NCBI RefSeq assembly: GCF_016097555.1
Contig: NC_054702.1
Coordinates: forward strand, 75,784,679-75,848,678
Direction of reading: 5' to 3'
Origin: Gigantopelta aegis
Taxonomy: Eukaryota; Mollusca; Gastropoda; Neomphalida; Peltospiridae
Length of the DNA stretch: 64,000 bases
In this document: one piece after another, positions 12,159 through 22,345 of the stretch
Layout of the letters: each line of letters begins with the position of its first letter
Numbering within the stretch: the stretch's first letter is position 1
Notes under the pieces: generated by a model
Seen by the model: only the letters and a program-made list of their open reading frames with translations
Told to the model about the DNA's origin: nothing
Database searches by the model: none
Translations under genes and position numbers: made by a program

Positions 12159-12410
12159 GTTAAAAAGTTTGTTTTGTGTTTAACGACACCACTATAGCAC
12201 ATTGATTTATTAATCATCGGCTATTGGATGTTAAACATATGGTCATTTTGACAGTCATAGAGAAGAAACCCGCTACATTTTTTCCATTAGTAGCAAGGGA
12301 TCTTTTATATGCACCATCTCACAGACAGGATAGCACATACCACGGCCTTTGATAAACCGACCGCGCATCAATCGAGCGCTTTACTACTGGGCTACGTCCC
12401 GGCCCCCACT
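12159..12410 (-). mobile_element. SINE A with internal deletion
   Basis: The tail is intact (TTTAACGACACCACTATAGC). The sequence jumps from CACGGCCTTTGAT straight to AAACCGACCGCGCATCAATC, losing the core between the palindromic ACCAGTCGTGG and the B box. Confidence 0.85.
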
Positions 12411-12491
12411 GGGCCAAGTTCAATCATATCAATTGTAGTAATCATTTACATTCTGATGACAGTATTAGCAGCTGACAATTTAAGTTTAAGA

Positions 12492-12492
12492 A

Positions 12493-12523
<31 letters not shown>

Positions 12524-12592
12524 TGCACACACGCGCACGCACACACACACACACACAAACACATATACACATATACACACACACACACATAC
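12492..12592 (+). repeat. (CA)n microsatellite, interrupted
   Basis: CA repeats with scattered GC and AT interruptions. Confidence 0.93.
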
Positions 12593-13190
12593 ATAGATAT
12601 GAACTATTTGTTTGATTCTTGGTGAAATAATGATTCACGTTATGCGAACGGAACAACGGTTCGCGTGAAATATTGTGCCCTCCAAATAGCGCTTATCTGA
12701 TATTTTGTCTACAACAACAAAATGGTACCACAACAAGTTTATGGTGATTTTTAAATAAAATTTAATTTTTGGTAAATTTTATTCCGTATTAGCCTTGAAT
12801 TACGATTATTGCGAAACACACTATAGTATTAACGTGCACCCTGGTCGCAATCTCCGACTTTGCCGGTAGCCGAGTTGAGAGAAGAAGGGGAAACAGCCTT
12901 TAAAATAATTATTCCAAATTAACTTAAGACATAGTAATAGTTATACATGTGTAACTGGAAAACTATTAGTTTAAACCCTATTTTACTATCACTATACTAG
13001 TAATACTTATCAGGATTGGCCAACAAGCAACAGCCTGTAACAGAGCCTCTCCCTTACACACGATGAATACGGAAGTAATTATAAGCTAACTATAATAGCT
13101 ACATAATTAATATGTATACTGTATTATATCAGGTAAAAAGGAAATCACCCTTGTTGTTAAGCAGTGTAAACTGTTTTCCTTAAAGGGGAA

Positions 13191-13422
13191 GGAAATGTTT
13201 TATTTAACGACGCACTCAACACATTTTATTTACGGTTATATGGCGTCAGACATATGGTTAAGGACCACAAAGATATTGAGGGAGGAAACCCGCTGTCGCC
13301 GATTCATGGGCTACTTTTTTCGATTAGCAGCAAGGGATCTTTATATGCAACATCCCACAGACAGGGTAGTACATACCACGGCCTTTGATATACCAGTCGT
13401 GGTGCACTGGCTGGAACGAGAA
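13191..13422 (-). mobile_element. SINE A, (TTTC)-tail subfamily, 5'-truncated
   Basis: Reversed tail GTTTTATTTAACGACGCACT and the GTTATATGGCGTCAGACATA block. It stops in the core at CTGGCTGGAACGAGAA, before the tRNA head. Confidence 0.88.
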
Positions 13423-13491
13423 TCCTTAAAGTGAGACTGTCCTATGTTTGTTTGATTGATTTGATTGAAAACATATTTTATTGCATATATA

Positions 13492-13880
13492 TACCGACCT
13501 CGGTGGCGTAGTGGTTAGGTCATCGGTCTACAGGCTGGTAGGTACTGGGTTCGGATCCCAGTCGAGGCATGGGATTTTTAATCCAGATACCGACTTCAAA
13601 CCCTGAGTGAGTGCTCCGCAAGGCTCAATGGGTAGTTGTAAACCACTTGCACCGACCAGTGATCCATAACTGGTTCAACAAAGGCCATGGTTTGTGCTAT
13701 CCTGCCTGTGGGAAGCGCAAATAAAAGATCCCTTGCTGCTAATCGGAAAGAGTAGCCCATGTAGTGGCGACAGCGGGTTTTCTCTCAAAATCTGTGTGGT
13801 CCTTAACCATATGTCTGACGCCATATAACCGTAAATAAAATGTGTTGAGTGCGTCGTTAAATAAAACATTTCTTTCTTTT
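13492..13880 (+). mobile_element. Chimeric SINE: B head and A tail
   Basis: The head and first half are SINE B (CGACCTCGGTGGCGTAGTGG, GGTTCGGATCCCAGTCGAGG). From CTGCTAATCGGAAAGAGTAG on it is the SINE A (TTTC)n-tail subfamily (CATATGTCTGACGCCATATA). TTATTGCATATATATA before it and TTATTGATATATATA after it look like a target-site duplication, so the hybrid inserted as one unit. Confidence 0.88.
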
Positions 13881-15208
13881 TATTGATATATATACAAAAT
13901 GACTGGGCTCAAGTTATATCAACTTACGAGGCCCTCTCCTCATTACAAACATTAAATTGTACAACAATGGCGACTGCAACTTTCAATAAATAAATAAATA
14001 AAATAAATAAAATAAAATAAATAAATAAAAGTAAACGTTTGTGAAAATGTTTGTGAAGGACAGAAAAAGAAAAGAAATAGAAGTAATCGATGGTTTAACA
14101 TTATTTTATTATTAACATTTTATCTTCTCGCACAGCCCAAATGGTAAGTAATAACAATAGTAAAATTAACAACAAAGAAACGATTCCGCACCACGAGATA
14201 CAGTTTTCTTAGTCAGATCGTTGTGTCTGTTTAAATGTATAAAAATGTGTGCACATGCCCAAATTTTACTTTATTGGTATCAACATTAAAGGGACATATC
14301 CTAGTTTTTAAATACTAAGGCATATTTTCTACTATTAGAGTCGTTTTTGATAACTGAAATCATACTTTGCTTAGATTTTATTGTTTAGATTTTCCATTTC
14401 CGTACATTTGAAGTGTTTTTGGTCATCCTGGTGTTTTTAATATCACATAAATGATTTTCACGAAGTTTTAAAAACGCACGTGCGTCTGAGAGGCAACAGT
14501 CGAGTTTTAGTCTATTTTTAGAAGGTGTTTCACAATTTCAAAGTCACAGATTCATGTTTCACTCAGTTGTAACTTTACCCAAATGTGTTTACAGGTTTGT
14601 AGATTAACTACACGTAATATGCATTTTCGTGGGCTGAAACTAGGGTCTGTCCCTGTAAACGCAGAAGTTGTGTTTATCTTGTCCTGTTCCGATATATGTA
14701 TCTTAGCTGCCAAAACCTGCAATAGCATTTTCAAATACTGAAAATCCCTTTTATATACTATGAGATGATTTATATATAATATTTTAACTAGCCTATATAT
14801 CTTATTGCTTTATTTGTGCTGCCATTGTTTTAACTGTACCAGTAGTATTTTGAGTCTTTACTTTATTCGTCTTTTAAATAATTTTAGATCCTCAGTTTAG
14901 AGTGGCTCATTACAATTTTATAATTTATATTGCTTGTATTTATATGCTAAATTTTATTCCGTTGTAATGAGGTGATACTTGAATAAACTATCTGTCTGTC
15001 TGTATCTCGACCGTTTAATCAATTGAAGATTAACAGGTTCAAAACTGTTTTGAGATGTTCTGTTTAGAGATGTAAATTTGTTTTGTCTTTACTCGTTATA
15101 AAATTGACACTCAAAGAAATAACGATGATGCTTTCAAAGTAATGTCCACAGTTACTGTGAAGTTGCTGAGTTTGTTGTCATTGTTAAGATGTTGCTGACT
15201 AACAGACG

Positions 15209-15274
15209 TGAAGTTTGCAGTCATATCACACTCGTCGCGCAAGCGCGACTCGTGAGATATGATTGCAAACTTCA
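15209..15274. repeat. Long hairpin, about 32-bp arms
   Basis: TGAAGTTTGCAGTCATATCA on the left and TGATTGCAAACTTCA on the right are inverted copies, meeting at CGTCGCGC/GCGCGACT with 3-4 mismatches. A second hairpin follows at 15331. Confidence 0.85.
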
Positions 15275-15330
15275 CTCGATGAGATATAAATCATATTTGA
15301 CAAAAAACATGAAATCTCCTCTATTTATCA

Positions 15331-15394
15331 GCACAAGTTGATAAAAGTATGAAATCCGAGGCTTACCGAGGATTTTTATACTTTTATCAAGTGC
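15331..15394. repeat. Second hairpin, about 25-bp arms
   Basis: TTGATAAAAGTATGAAATCC and GGATTTTTATACTTTTATCA are inverted around CTTAC. At 15427-15478 a family C fragment (AAAAAACATCTTACAATGAC) follows. Confidence 0.85.
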
Positions 15395-15545
15395 AAAAAT
15401 CTTTAATGGATGATAAACGTTTTTATTGGTAAAAAACATCTTACAATGACAGCAAACTCGCGACAGTCTAAAGAGACTAATGATTAATTTTGGCAAGCAC
15501 AATGTGTTTCTGATCGTCTTCGTGTTTGTGGTAGGGGTAGGGTGG

Positions 15546-15842
15546 GAGGCGGGACGTAGCCCAGTGGTAAAGCGCTCACTTGATGCGCAGTCGGTTTGGG
15601 ATCGATTCCCGTCAGTAGGCCCATTGGCATATTTATCGTTCCAACCAGTATACCACGACTGGTATATCAAAGGCCATGATATATGCTATCCTGTCTGTGG
15701 GATGATGCATATAAAAGATGTTTTTAGCGGGTTTCCTCTCTAAAATTATATGTCAGTATTACCAAATATTTGACATCCAATAGCCAACGATTAATATGTT
15801 AATGTGCTCTAGTAGAGTCGTAAAACAAAACAAACTTTCTTT
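15546..15842 (+). mobile_element. SINE A, near full length
   Basis: Head GGGACGTAGCCCAGTGGTAA is intact. The segment after ATATAAAAGAT is shortened, and the tail reads AAACAAAACAAACTTTC. Confidence 0.9.
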
Positions 15843-16695
15843 TTTGTGGTAGTACCTAGCACCGGATATATTTATGCGAAAAAGAATAGTTACACTTCCT
15901 GGGACCAAGAGTGGCTTTAATGATGTGAAACATTATAATTTATAATTTAAAACGAAGAGTAATTAGTGCATAAATAAGCGAAAGTAAAATACTCGTAAGA
16001 TTATGAGTAAAAAAATACAGAAAAAAACCCTCAGCTGCAAAACTAATCATATGAGTAAGATGTTATAAGACTACTCGTATGAATAAGATGGAAGACGTAT
16101 TTGTTGTTCGTGTTACTGAAGGTCTGCTATTGGTATCTTCTAAATGTAAGAATAACGAGCTAAAAGCTAAACTAATTGGAAGATTATGATATCTTATGTT
16201 ATAATGAGAAACATTAATCATACGAAAACAAAAGTTTCTTGTTTGATCTCCTTAGGCGGGATATATGATACTGTTGACAGGATTTGTATTTTTAAAAATA
16301 GAAAACACGTGTTGCCATTCAGAGATGCATACAAACCCTTCTTTTCTAATTAACTGAAGACTGGCATTTAAAAAAAAAAAAATTTAAATAACAATTCCTA
16401 CTCAGCGCTCCAAGATAACAGTGGAGCTGCGTACGTTCATGATTGTTGATTCCCCACACAGAACACGCTCAGGAGGAATGATGAGCAGATTTAGACGTAG
16501 CATGGTAAAGTTCTCTATAATCCATACGGATTACACCGCTACTGTTACCCTCATCTACGGTAGCAGGAACACGGAAAGGAAATGGCGAGGGACACCACGG
16601 TTAACAGAGACGGTTCAGAAGGAGCCCAATCCTACAACTCGACTGCCAGCAGCCCATGGTTCTACGGACTAGCAATGAACCGTATATGCCGCGAA

Positions 16696-17965
16696 ATCAG
16701 TAGATGTAGATCTTCCTCAGTGAACCCAGTAGACGTAGATCTTCCTCAGTAAACCCAGTAGATGTAGATCTCCCTCAGTAAACCCAGTAGATGTAGACGC
16801 TCTCAGTAAACCCAGTAGATGTAGATCTCCCTCAGTAAACCCAGTAGACGTAGATCTTCCTCAGTGAACCCAGTCGACATAGATCTCCCTCAGTAAACCC
16901 AGTAGACGTAGATCTCCCTCAGTAAACCCAGTCGACATAGATCTCCCTCGGTAAACCCAGAAGACGTAGATCTCCCTCGGTAAACCCAGTAGACGTAGAT
17001 CTCCCTCAGTAAACCCAGTCGACATAGATCTCCCTCGGTAAACCCAGTAGACGTAGATCTCCCTCGGTAAACCCAGAATACATAGATCTCCCTCAGTAAA
17101 CCCAGTAGACGTAGATCTCCCTCGATAAACCCAGTAGACGTAGATCTCCCTCGGTAAACCCAGAAGACATAGATCTCCCTCGGTAAACCCAGAAGACGTA
17201 GATCTCCCTCAGTAAACCCAGTAGACGTAGATCTCCCTCGGTAAACCCAGTCGACATAGATCTCCCTCGGTAAACCCAGTCGACATAGATCTCCCTCGGT
17301 AAACCCAGTAGACGTAGATCTCCCTCGGTAAAACCAGAAGACATAGATCTCCCTCAGTAAACCCAGTAGACGTAGATCTCCCTCGATAAACCCAGTAGAC
17401 GTAGATCTCCCTCAGTAAACCCTGAAGACGTACATCTCCCTCGGTAAACCCAGAAGACGTAGATCTCCCTCAGTAAACCCAGTAGACGTAGACCTCCCTC
17501 AGTGAACCCAGTAGACGTAGATCTCTCTCAGTAAACCCAGTAGACGTAGATCTCCCTCAGTGAATCAGTAGACGCAGATCTTTCTGTGAAGTAGATCTTT
17601 TTCAGTGAACCCAATAGACGTAGTAGATCGTCCTCAGTGAAGTCGGTGAATGTAGATCTCCCTGTTTGAACCTCATTGAACCCAAAAGACACAAATCTCC
17701 CTCAGAGTGAATCCAGTAGACGTAGATCTTCCTAACTGAACCCAGGAAGTAGATGTAGATCTCTCTCAGTTAACCCCGAAGAGTAGACGTAGATCTCCCT
17801 AACTGAACCCAGAAAGTAGATGTAGATCTCTCTTGGTGAACCCAGAAAGTAGACGTACATCTCCCTCTGTAAACATCGGTGAACCCTATAGCCGTAACTA
17901 TCCTTCCGACAACTTTTAATGAAACGTAACCTGTAGGTGTAGATCACCCTTGGTGAACCCAGTAG
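16696..17965. repeat. 29-bp minisatellite, about 40 units
   Basis: Consensus AAACCCAGTAGACGTAGATC followed by TCCCTCAGT. Variant sites form three main types: AGTAGACG, AGTCGACA (creating GTCGAC) and AGAAGACR. Central units are nearly uniform; the ends are degenerate and the last units lengthen to about 33-37 bp. Because 29 is not a multiple of 3, the reverse-strand open frame cycles through all three frames every three units and is not a gene. Confidence 0.96.
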
Positions 17966-18411
17966 CCCCAGAGGTGCCTTAAAACAAACATTTGGTTTTT
18001 CTACCCAATTATGTAAATCCATTGTTTTAATCCCCATTCTAATATTCTACAACTAATACACCAGGACTCATGGTATGAGGTAAATGAAAACTGTCATATT
18101 TTAGTCTTTGAAAACAGATCCTTGATATGGGAAACCACATGCTAAATTTCCATTTGTGGTTATTAAAAAATAACATCCTGTGTGGCAATAGCGGGTTTCA
18201 TCTCTCACGATGATCCATCAGCCTTTATTCTGAACAGGCAACCCAGCTGGATGAACTGGCTTAGCCAATCACATCAATGTTTTCCCCACCATCTTTTATA
18301 ATTTTTTGTTGCCCCTTAACTCGACTTATAGACAGTATGGTTGCCACCCAGTCCGACGGTTGGTCCCTCACCCCGTATAAAATCATGGCTACGCCAATGG
18401 GTGAATGAAAC

Positions 18412-18500
18412 GAATGAATGAATGAATGACTGTTTAGCGACGCCCCGGCACAGAAATACACATCTGCTATAAGGGTGTCACAAGTGGTAGGTACATGTAT
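18412..18500 (-). mobile_element. SINE 3' module with (ATTC)n tail
   Basis: GAATGAATGAATGACTGTTTAGCGACGCC then CTGCTATAAGGGTGTCACAA, the same module as at 34-115. Confidence 0.6.
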
Positions 18501-19774
18501 ATGAAAATATCATTTATATATAATTATATAAAACAAGTGTAAGGGGCCATGGGGAAAAGTGCCTAAACCAGAAAACCAAACTGATATAATTTCTCTTTAT
18601 TAAACAGGTTATCGGCGTGTGGCAGAAGATATGACCAGCGCTAAAATCCGCTGGTAAGTGTGAGAAGAAAAACAACACAACCAGCTAAATGAACAGATTC
18701 GCCTGGAGAAACTCTTACGAAACACCATTCACTTGGTAATTCGTTACGGAATCATTCTCAATCTGCGTTCTGTAATAAACACCGGTCGACATCTTGCTGT
18801 TACGTAAGAAAAGAAAATTATCGGCCTTCTGATTCCATCCAGGTAAATGAAATCTCTTTCCAGTCTGCACGTCGAGTCTTCTGGCATTAAGAACCAATTA
18901 GGGACTCGTGCGTGCAAGCCACGGACACAAAGAAAAAGCGAGTATTAGCGGAAACCCCCAGCGAGTATGTACCCGAGTTGCTAGTTACTTCAAGCGTAAT
19001 CGATAACAGACCCAAACGGAACACGGGCGAAAGAGCAACTTCCTTTTAAAACCGACAACAATGGCCAACACGCGAAATACAACAAAGATATAAATGCGGC
19101 CATGTAACACTTACAAATTTGTAGATACTTCTTGCATGAAAAATCAATTGGCGGTCTGCTAAACAACCCTTATGGGCAAGTCCGGCACAATGACCGTAAC
19201 ACAACGAACACAAGATTTTGTCGTCTGTTAATAACGGGCGTCCGGGAGCTAATTTCCCTTTTCACCTGTCAAGGATCTGTTTTCAAAGACCAAAATGCGA
19301 CAGTTTTCTTTTCACTCAATGCTACAGCATTGTCCAGCCAAAAACCAGAGAACAATAAGTCTTAGCTTTTCAATATGTTCGTCGTCAGGTTTCATTCCTA
19401 CAGATGCGTGGACATTAAATATGAATATAGATTCTTTTGTGAACCGTGGCAAGATTTCGCTATTTTGTCACTTTCGTCTTTTGTGACAAGCACAGTAATG
19501 ACTTGTTGACCGTAACAATAAATAATGGAAGACGCCGCAGACCACAATGTATTTCTTAGACGAAGATCGCGCTAAGTTCGAGAACCGTATCTAGATGACA
19601 AAACAATTCTGTATTACTTTGCCATGCTCTTTTATTTTTATTTTTATTATTGTTATTATTTTTAACTGCCACTATTTATTTTAGGTTAAGCACGGCCCTG
19701 AATTCCAAGCCGTTAAAAAAAAGTTCTAAAAGAAACACAAATACTGAACTAGATGTTGGTAAATTAAAAACGAG

Positions 19775-19965
19775 AACAATAGCACATTGATTTATTAATC
19801 ATCGGCTATTTCTAGTATTAGCACATACCACGGCCTTTGATATACCAGTCGTGGTGCAATGGCTGGAACGAGAAATAGCCCAATGGGCCCACCGACGGGG
19901 ATCTATTCCAGACCGATCGCGCATCAAGCGAGTGCTTTACCACTGGGCTACATCACGCACCGTGA
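19775..19965 (-). mobile_element. SINE A with internal deletion, reverse
   Basis: AGCACATTGATTTATTAATC, then a jump to TAGCACATACCACGGCCTTT, then core and head down to CTTTACCACTGGGCTACATC. Head-to-head with the next SINE. Confidence 0.85.
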
Positions 19966-19997
19966 CATTTGATAACTGTACAGTGTGGTCCTGTTTG

Positions 19998-20252
19998 GTA
20001 TCCCCGTCGGTGGGCCCATTGAACTATTTCTTGTTCCAGCCAGTGCACCACGACTGGTATATCAAAGTCCGTGGCATGTTCTATCATGTATGTGGTGTGG
20101 TGCATATAAAAGATCCCTTGCTACTAATAGAAACATGTAGCGGGTTTCCTCTCTAAGACTATATGTCAATATTATCAAATGTTTGACATCCAATAGCCGA
20201 TGATTAATAAATCAATGAGTTCTAGTGGTGTCGTTAAACAAAACAAACTTTA
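19998..20252 (+). mobile_element. SINE A, 5'-truncated, forward
   Basis: From TATCCCCGTCGGTGGGCCCA to AAACAAAACAAACTTTATG. With the preceding reverse copy it forms an inverted pair around a 30-bp spacer. Confidence 0.88.
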
Positions 20253-20357
20253 TGTATAAGAAAAGAATTGCTCTCGTTGATTGGCAGTAAGTCTTTCGGC
20301 TGGGTATATAGGAAAAGATACTCGATTCCACCATGTAACTACCGTTATTACTTTCGT

Positions 20358-20752
20358 GGACCGGCCTCGGTGGCGTCGCGGCAGGCCATTGGTCTACAGG
20401 CTGGTAGGTACTGGGTTCGGATCCCAGTCGAGGCATGGGATTTTTAATCGAGATACCGACTCCAAAACCTGAGTGAGTGCTCCGCAAGGCTCAATGGGTA
20501 GGTGTAAACCGCTTACACCGACCAGTGATTCATAACTGGTTCAACAAAGGCCATTGTTTGTGCTATCCTGCCTGTGGGAAGCGCAAATAAAAGATCCCTT
20601 GCTGCCTGTCGTAAAAAGAGTAGCCTATGTGGTGACAGCGGGTTTCCTCTAAAAACAGTGTCAGAATGACCATATGTTTGACGTCCAATAGCCGATGATA
20701 AGATAAAAAATCAATGTGCTCTAGTGGCGTCGTTAAATAAAACAAACTTTAC
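20358..20752 (+). mobile_element. SINE B, full length
   Basis: Same order as 6325-6710 with few differences; B box GGTTCGGATCCCAGTCG intact. Confidence 0.9.
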
Positions 20753-21377
20753 TACTGTCGTGGTTAGCAATAGGCGTCTTTTAGGTGAAACCAAAGTGTG
20801 AGAAGAAACCAGATATTACCATATAGATTTTGTTTTTAATTATCAGTAAGAGCTTTTTCATATGGCTTTCCCACAGACAGGAGTGTGCCTATCACAGTAT
20901 TCCATACACTGGACTACGTGGGTCTATGTTTAGAAACACTCTAATGGTCATTTGAAAGATCAACGGTTTTCGAGTTGTCTGCTAACCGTTGTTTTACCCA
21001 ACAAGAACTGGACTAAACTTAATTCTTTTGAAATGCATAGTCGAATTGTTTTGACCACGTGGTCATCTTAAAATGTCTTGTAGTTTAAAACCATTACTAC
21101 TATTCACTGACAAAAGACCACCTGGACATGGCCTCCCGTAAGTAACTAAACATAACTTCGGTATTCCCTTTTGGGGTGGGGTTTGGCGGAGAGGCAATGC
21201 TCATACCATCCGTAACTGAAATGTAATGCTGTTATGGATATTTAGGAGAGAACAGAAACCCCACCCTTATTTCTGCTACGACACAACAGAAACGGACAAC
21301 TATGCGTTGAATTAACCGTTGGCGTGTGTACGTTAAACCATCAAGTTCAAATAAAAGAAAAAACTCACATCAACATG

Positions 21378-21620
21378 AACACATGAATGAATGAATGAAT
21401 GGATATATAACGACACCCCAACCCAAAGAATGCATAGGCTATTTGGTGTCAAATAAATACTTATTTTGACAATTGATCAAGAGAGGAAAACCCGCTTCCA
21501 CAAAGTTTACTATTTTTGTATGTACTTTCCCATAGACAGACCTGTACATATCACGGCCTTTGGTATACCAATCGTAAAGCACTGTTTGGAATGGGAAAGA
21601 TGCCCGAGTCCATGAAATAT
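21378..21620 (-). mobile_element. SINE with (ATTC)n tail joined to SINE core
   Basis: (GAAT)n and ATATAACGACACCCCAACCC lead into AGAGGAAAACCCGC, CCCATAGACAGACCTGTACA and CACGGCCTTTGGTATACCAA. It links the (ATTC)n tail type to the same central core as SINE A. Confidence 0.72.
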
Positions 21621-21718
21621 GATCCTTCAAGTCAGTTCGTTTCAGAGGAAAGCACTACCCCAGAGCCATATGCCCCCTGAGCCAGTGCCGTGTTCTGGAG
21701 GCCGAGCACTCGTGAATA

Positions 21719-21913
21719 ATTTGACTGGTACCATGGTGTTCTGTCATATCACATTAATTTAACGTTAGACACAAAACACTATCCGAAATTCAGCAAGCTA
21801 ACGTTCGGGAGCTATTTGACTGGTACCATGGTGTTCTATCATATCACATTAATTTAACGTTAGGCACAAAACACTATCCCAAGTTCAGCAAGCTAACGTT
21901 CGGGAGCTATTTG
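21719..21913 (+). repeat. 95-bp direct duplication
   Basis: Two copies (21719 and 21814) beginning ATTTGACTGGTACCATGG differ at only a few positions. A third begins at 21909 and breaks into the SINE head after ATTTGATTGGGG. Confidence 0.9.
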
Positions 21914-22105
21914 ATTGGGGCGGGATGTAGCCCAGTGGTAAAACGACTGGTATATCAATGACCGTGATATGTGCAATTTTGTCTGTGGGATGGTGCATAT
22001 AAAAGATCCCTTGCTACTAATGGAAAAATGTAGCGGGTTTCCTCTCAGAGGCTAGATGTAAAAATTACGAAATAATTGACATCCAATAGCCGATGATTAA
22101 TGTTA
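21914..22105 (+). mobile_element. SINE A with head-core deletion
   Basis: GGCGGGATGTAGCCCAGTGG TAAAACGACTGG joins the head directly to the core, then the normal body follows. Tail-to-tail with the next copy. Confidence 0.85.
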
Positions 22106-22111
22106 AAGTCA

Positions 22112-22345
22112 AAGTTAAAGCTTGTTTTGTTTAACGACACCACATTCATTGATTAATCGTCGACTATTGGATGTCTAACATTGGGTAATTCGGACACATA
22201 AAACCCGCTACATTTTTACATTAGTAGCAAGGGAACTTTTATATGTACAAGACAGACAGGATAGCACATATGATATACCAGTCGTGCACGACTGTGCACT
22301 GGCTGGAACGAGAAATAGTCCAAATGGCCCACCGACGGGGATTGA
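22112..22345 (-). mobile_element. SINE A, reverse
   Basis: GTTTTGTTTAACGACACCAC down to CCCACCGACGGGGATTG, with a local duplication of the CGTGCACGACTGTGCAC core palindrome. Confidence 0.85.

Noticed and set aside
17093..17344. Open frame with a periodic protein on the minus strand
   Set aside because: Produced by the 29-bp minisatellite, which reads open in all three frames in turn.
16696..17965. CRISPR-like array of 29-bp repeats
   Set aside because: Units are contiguous with no unique spacers, in a eukaryotic genome; it is a minisatellite.
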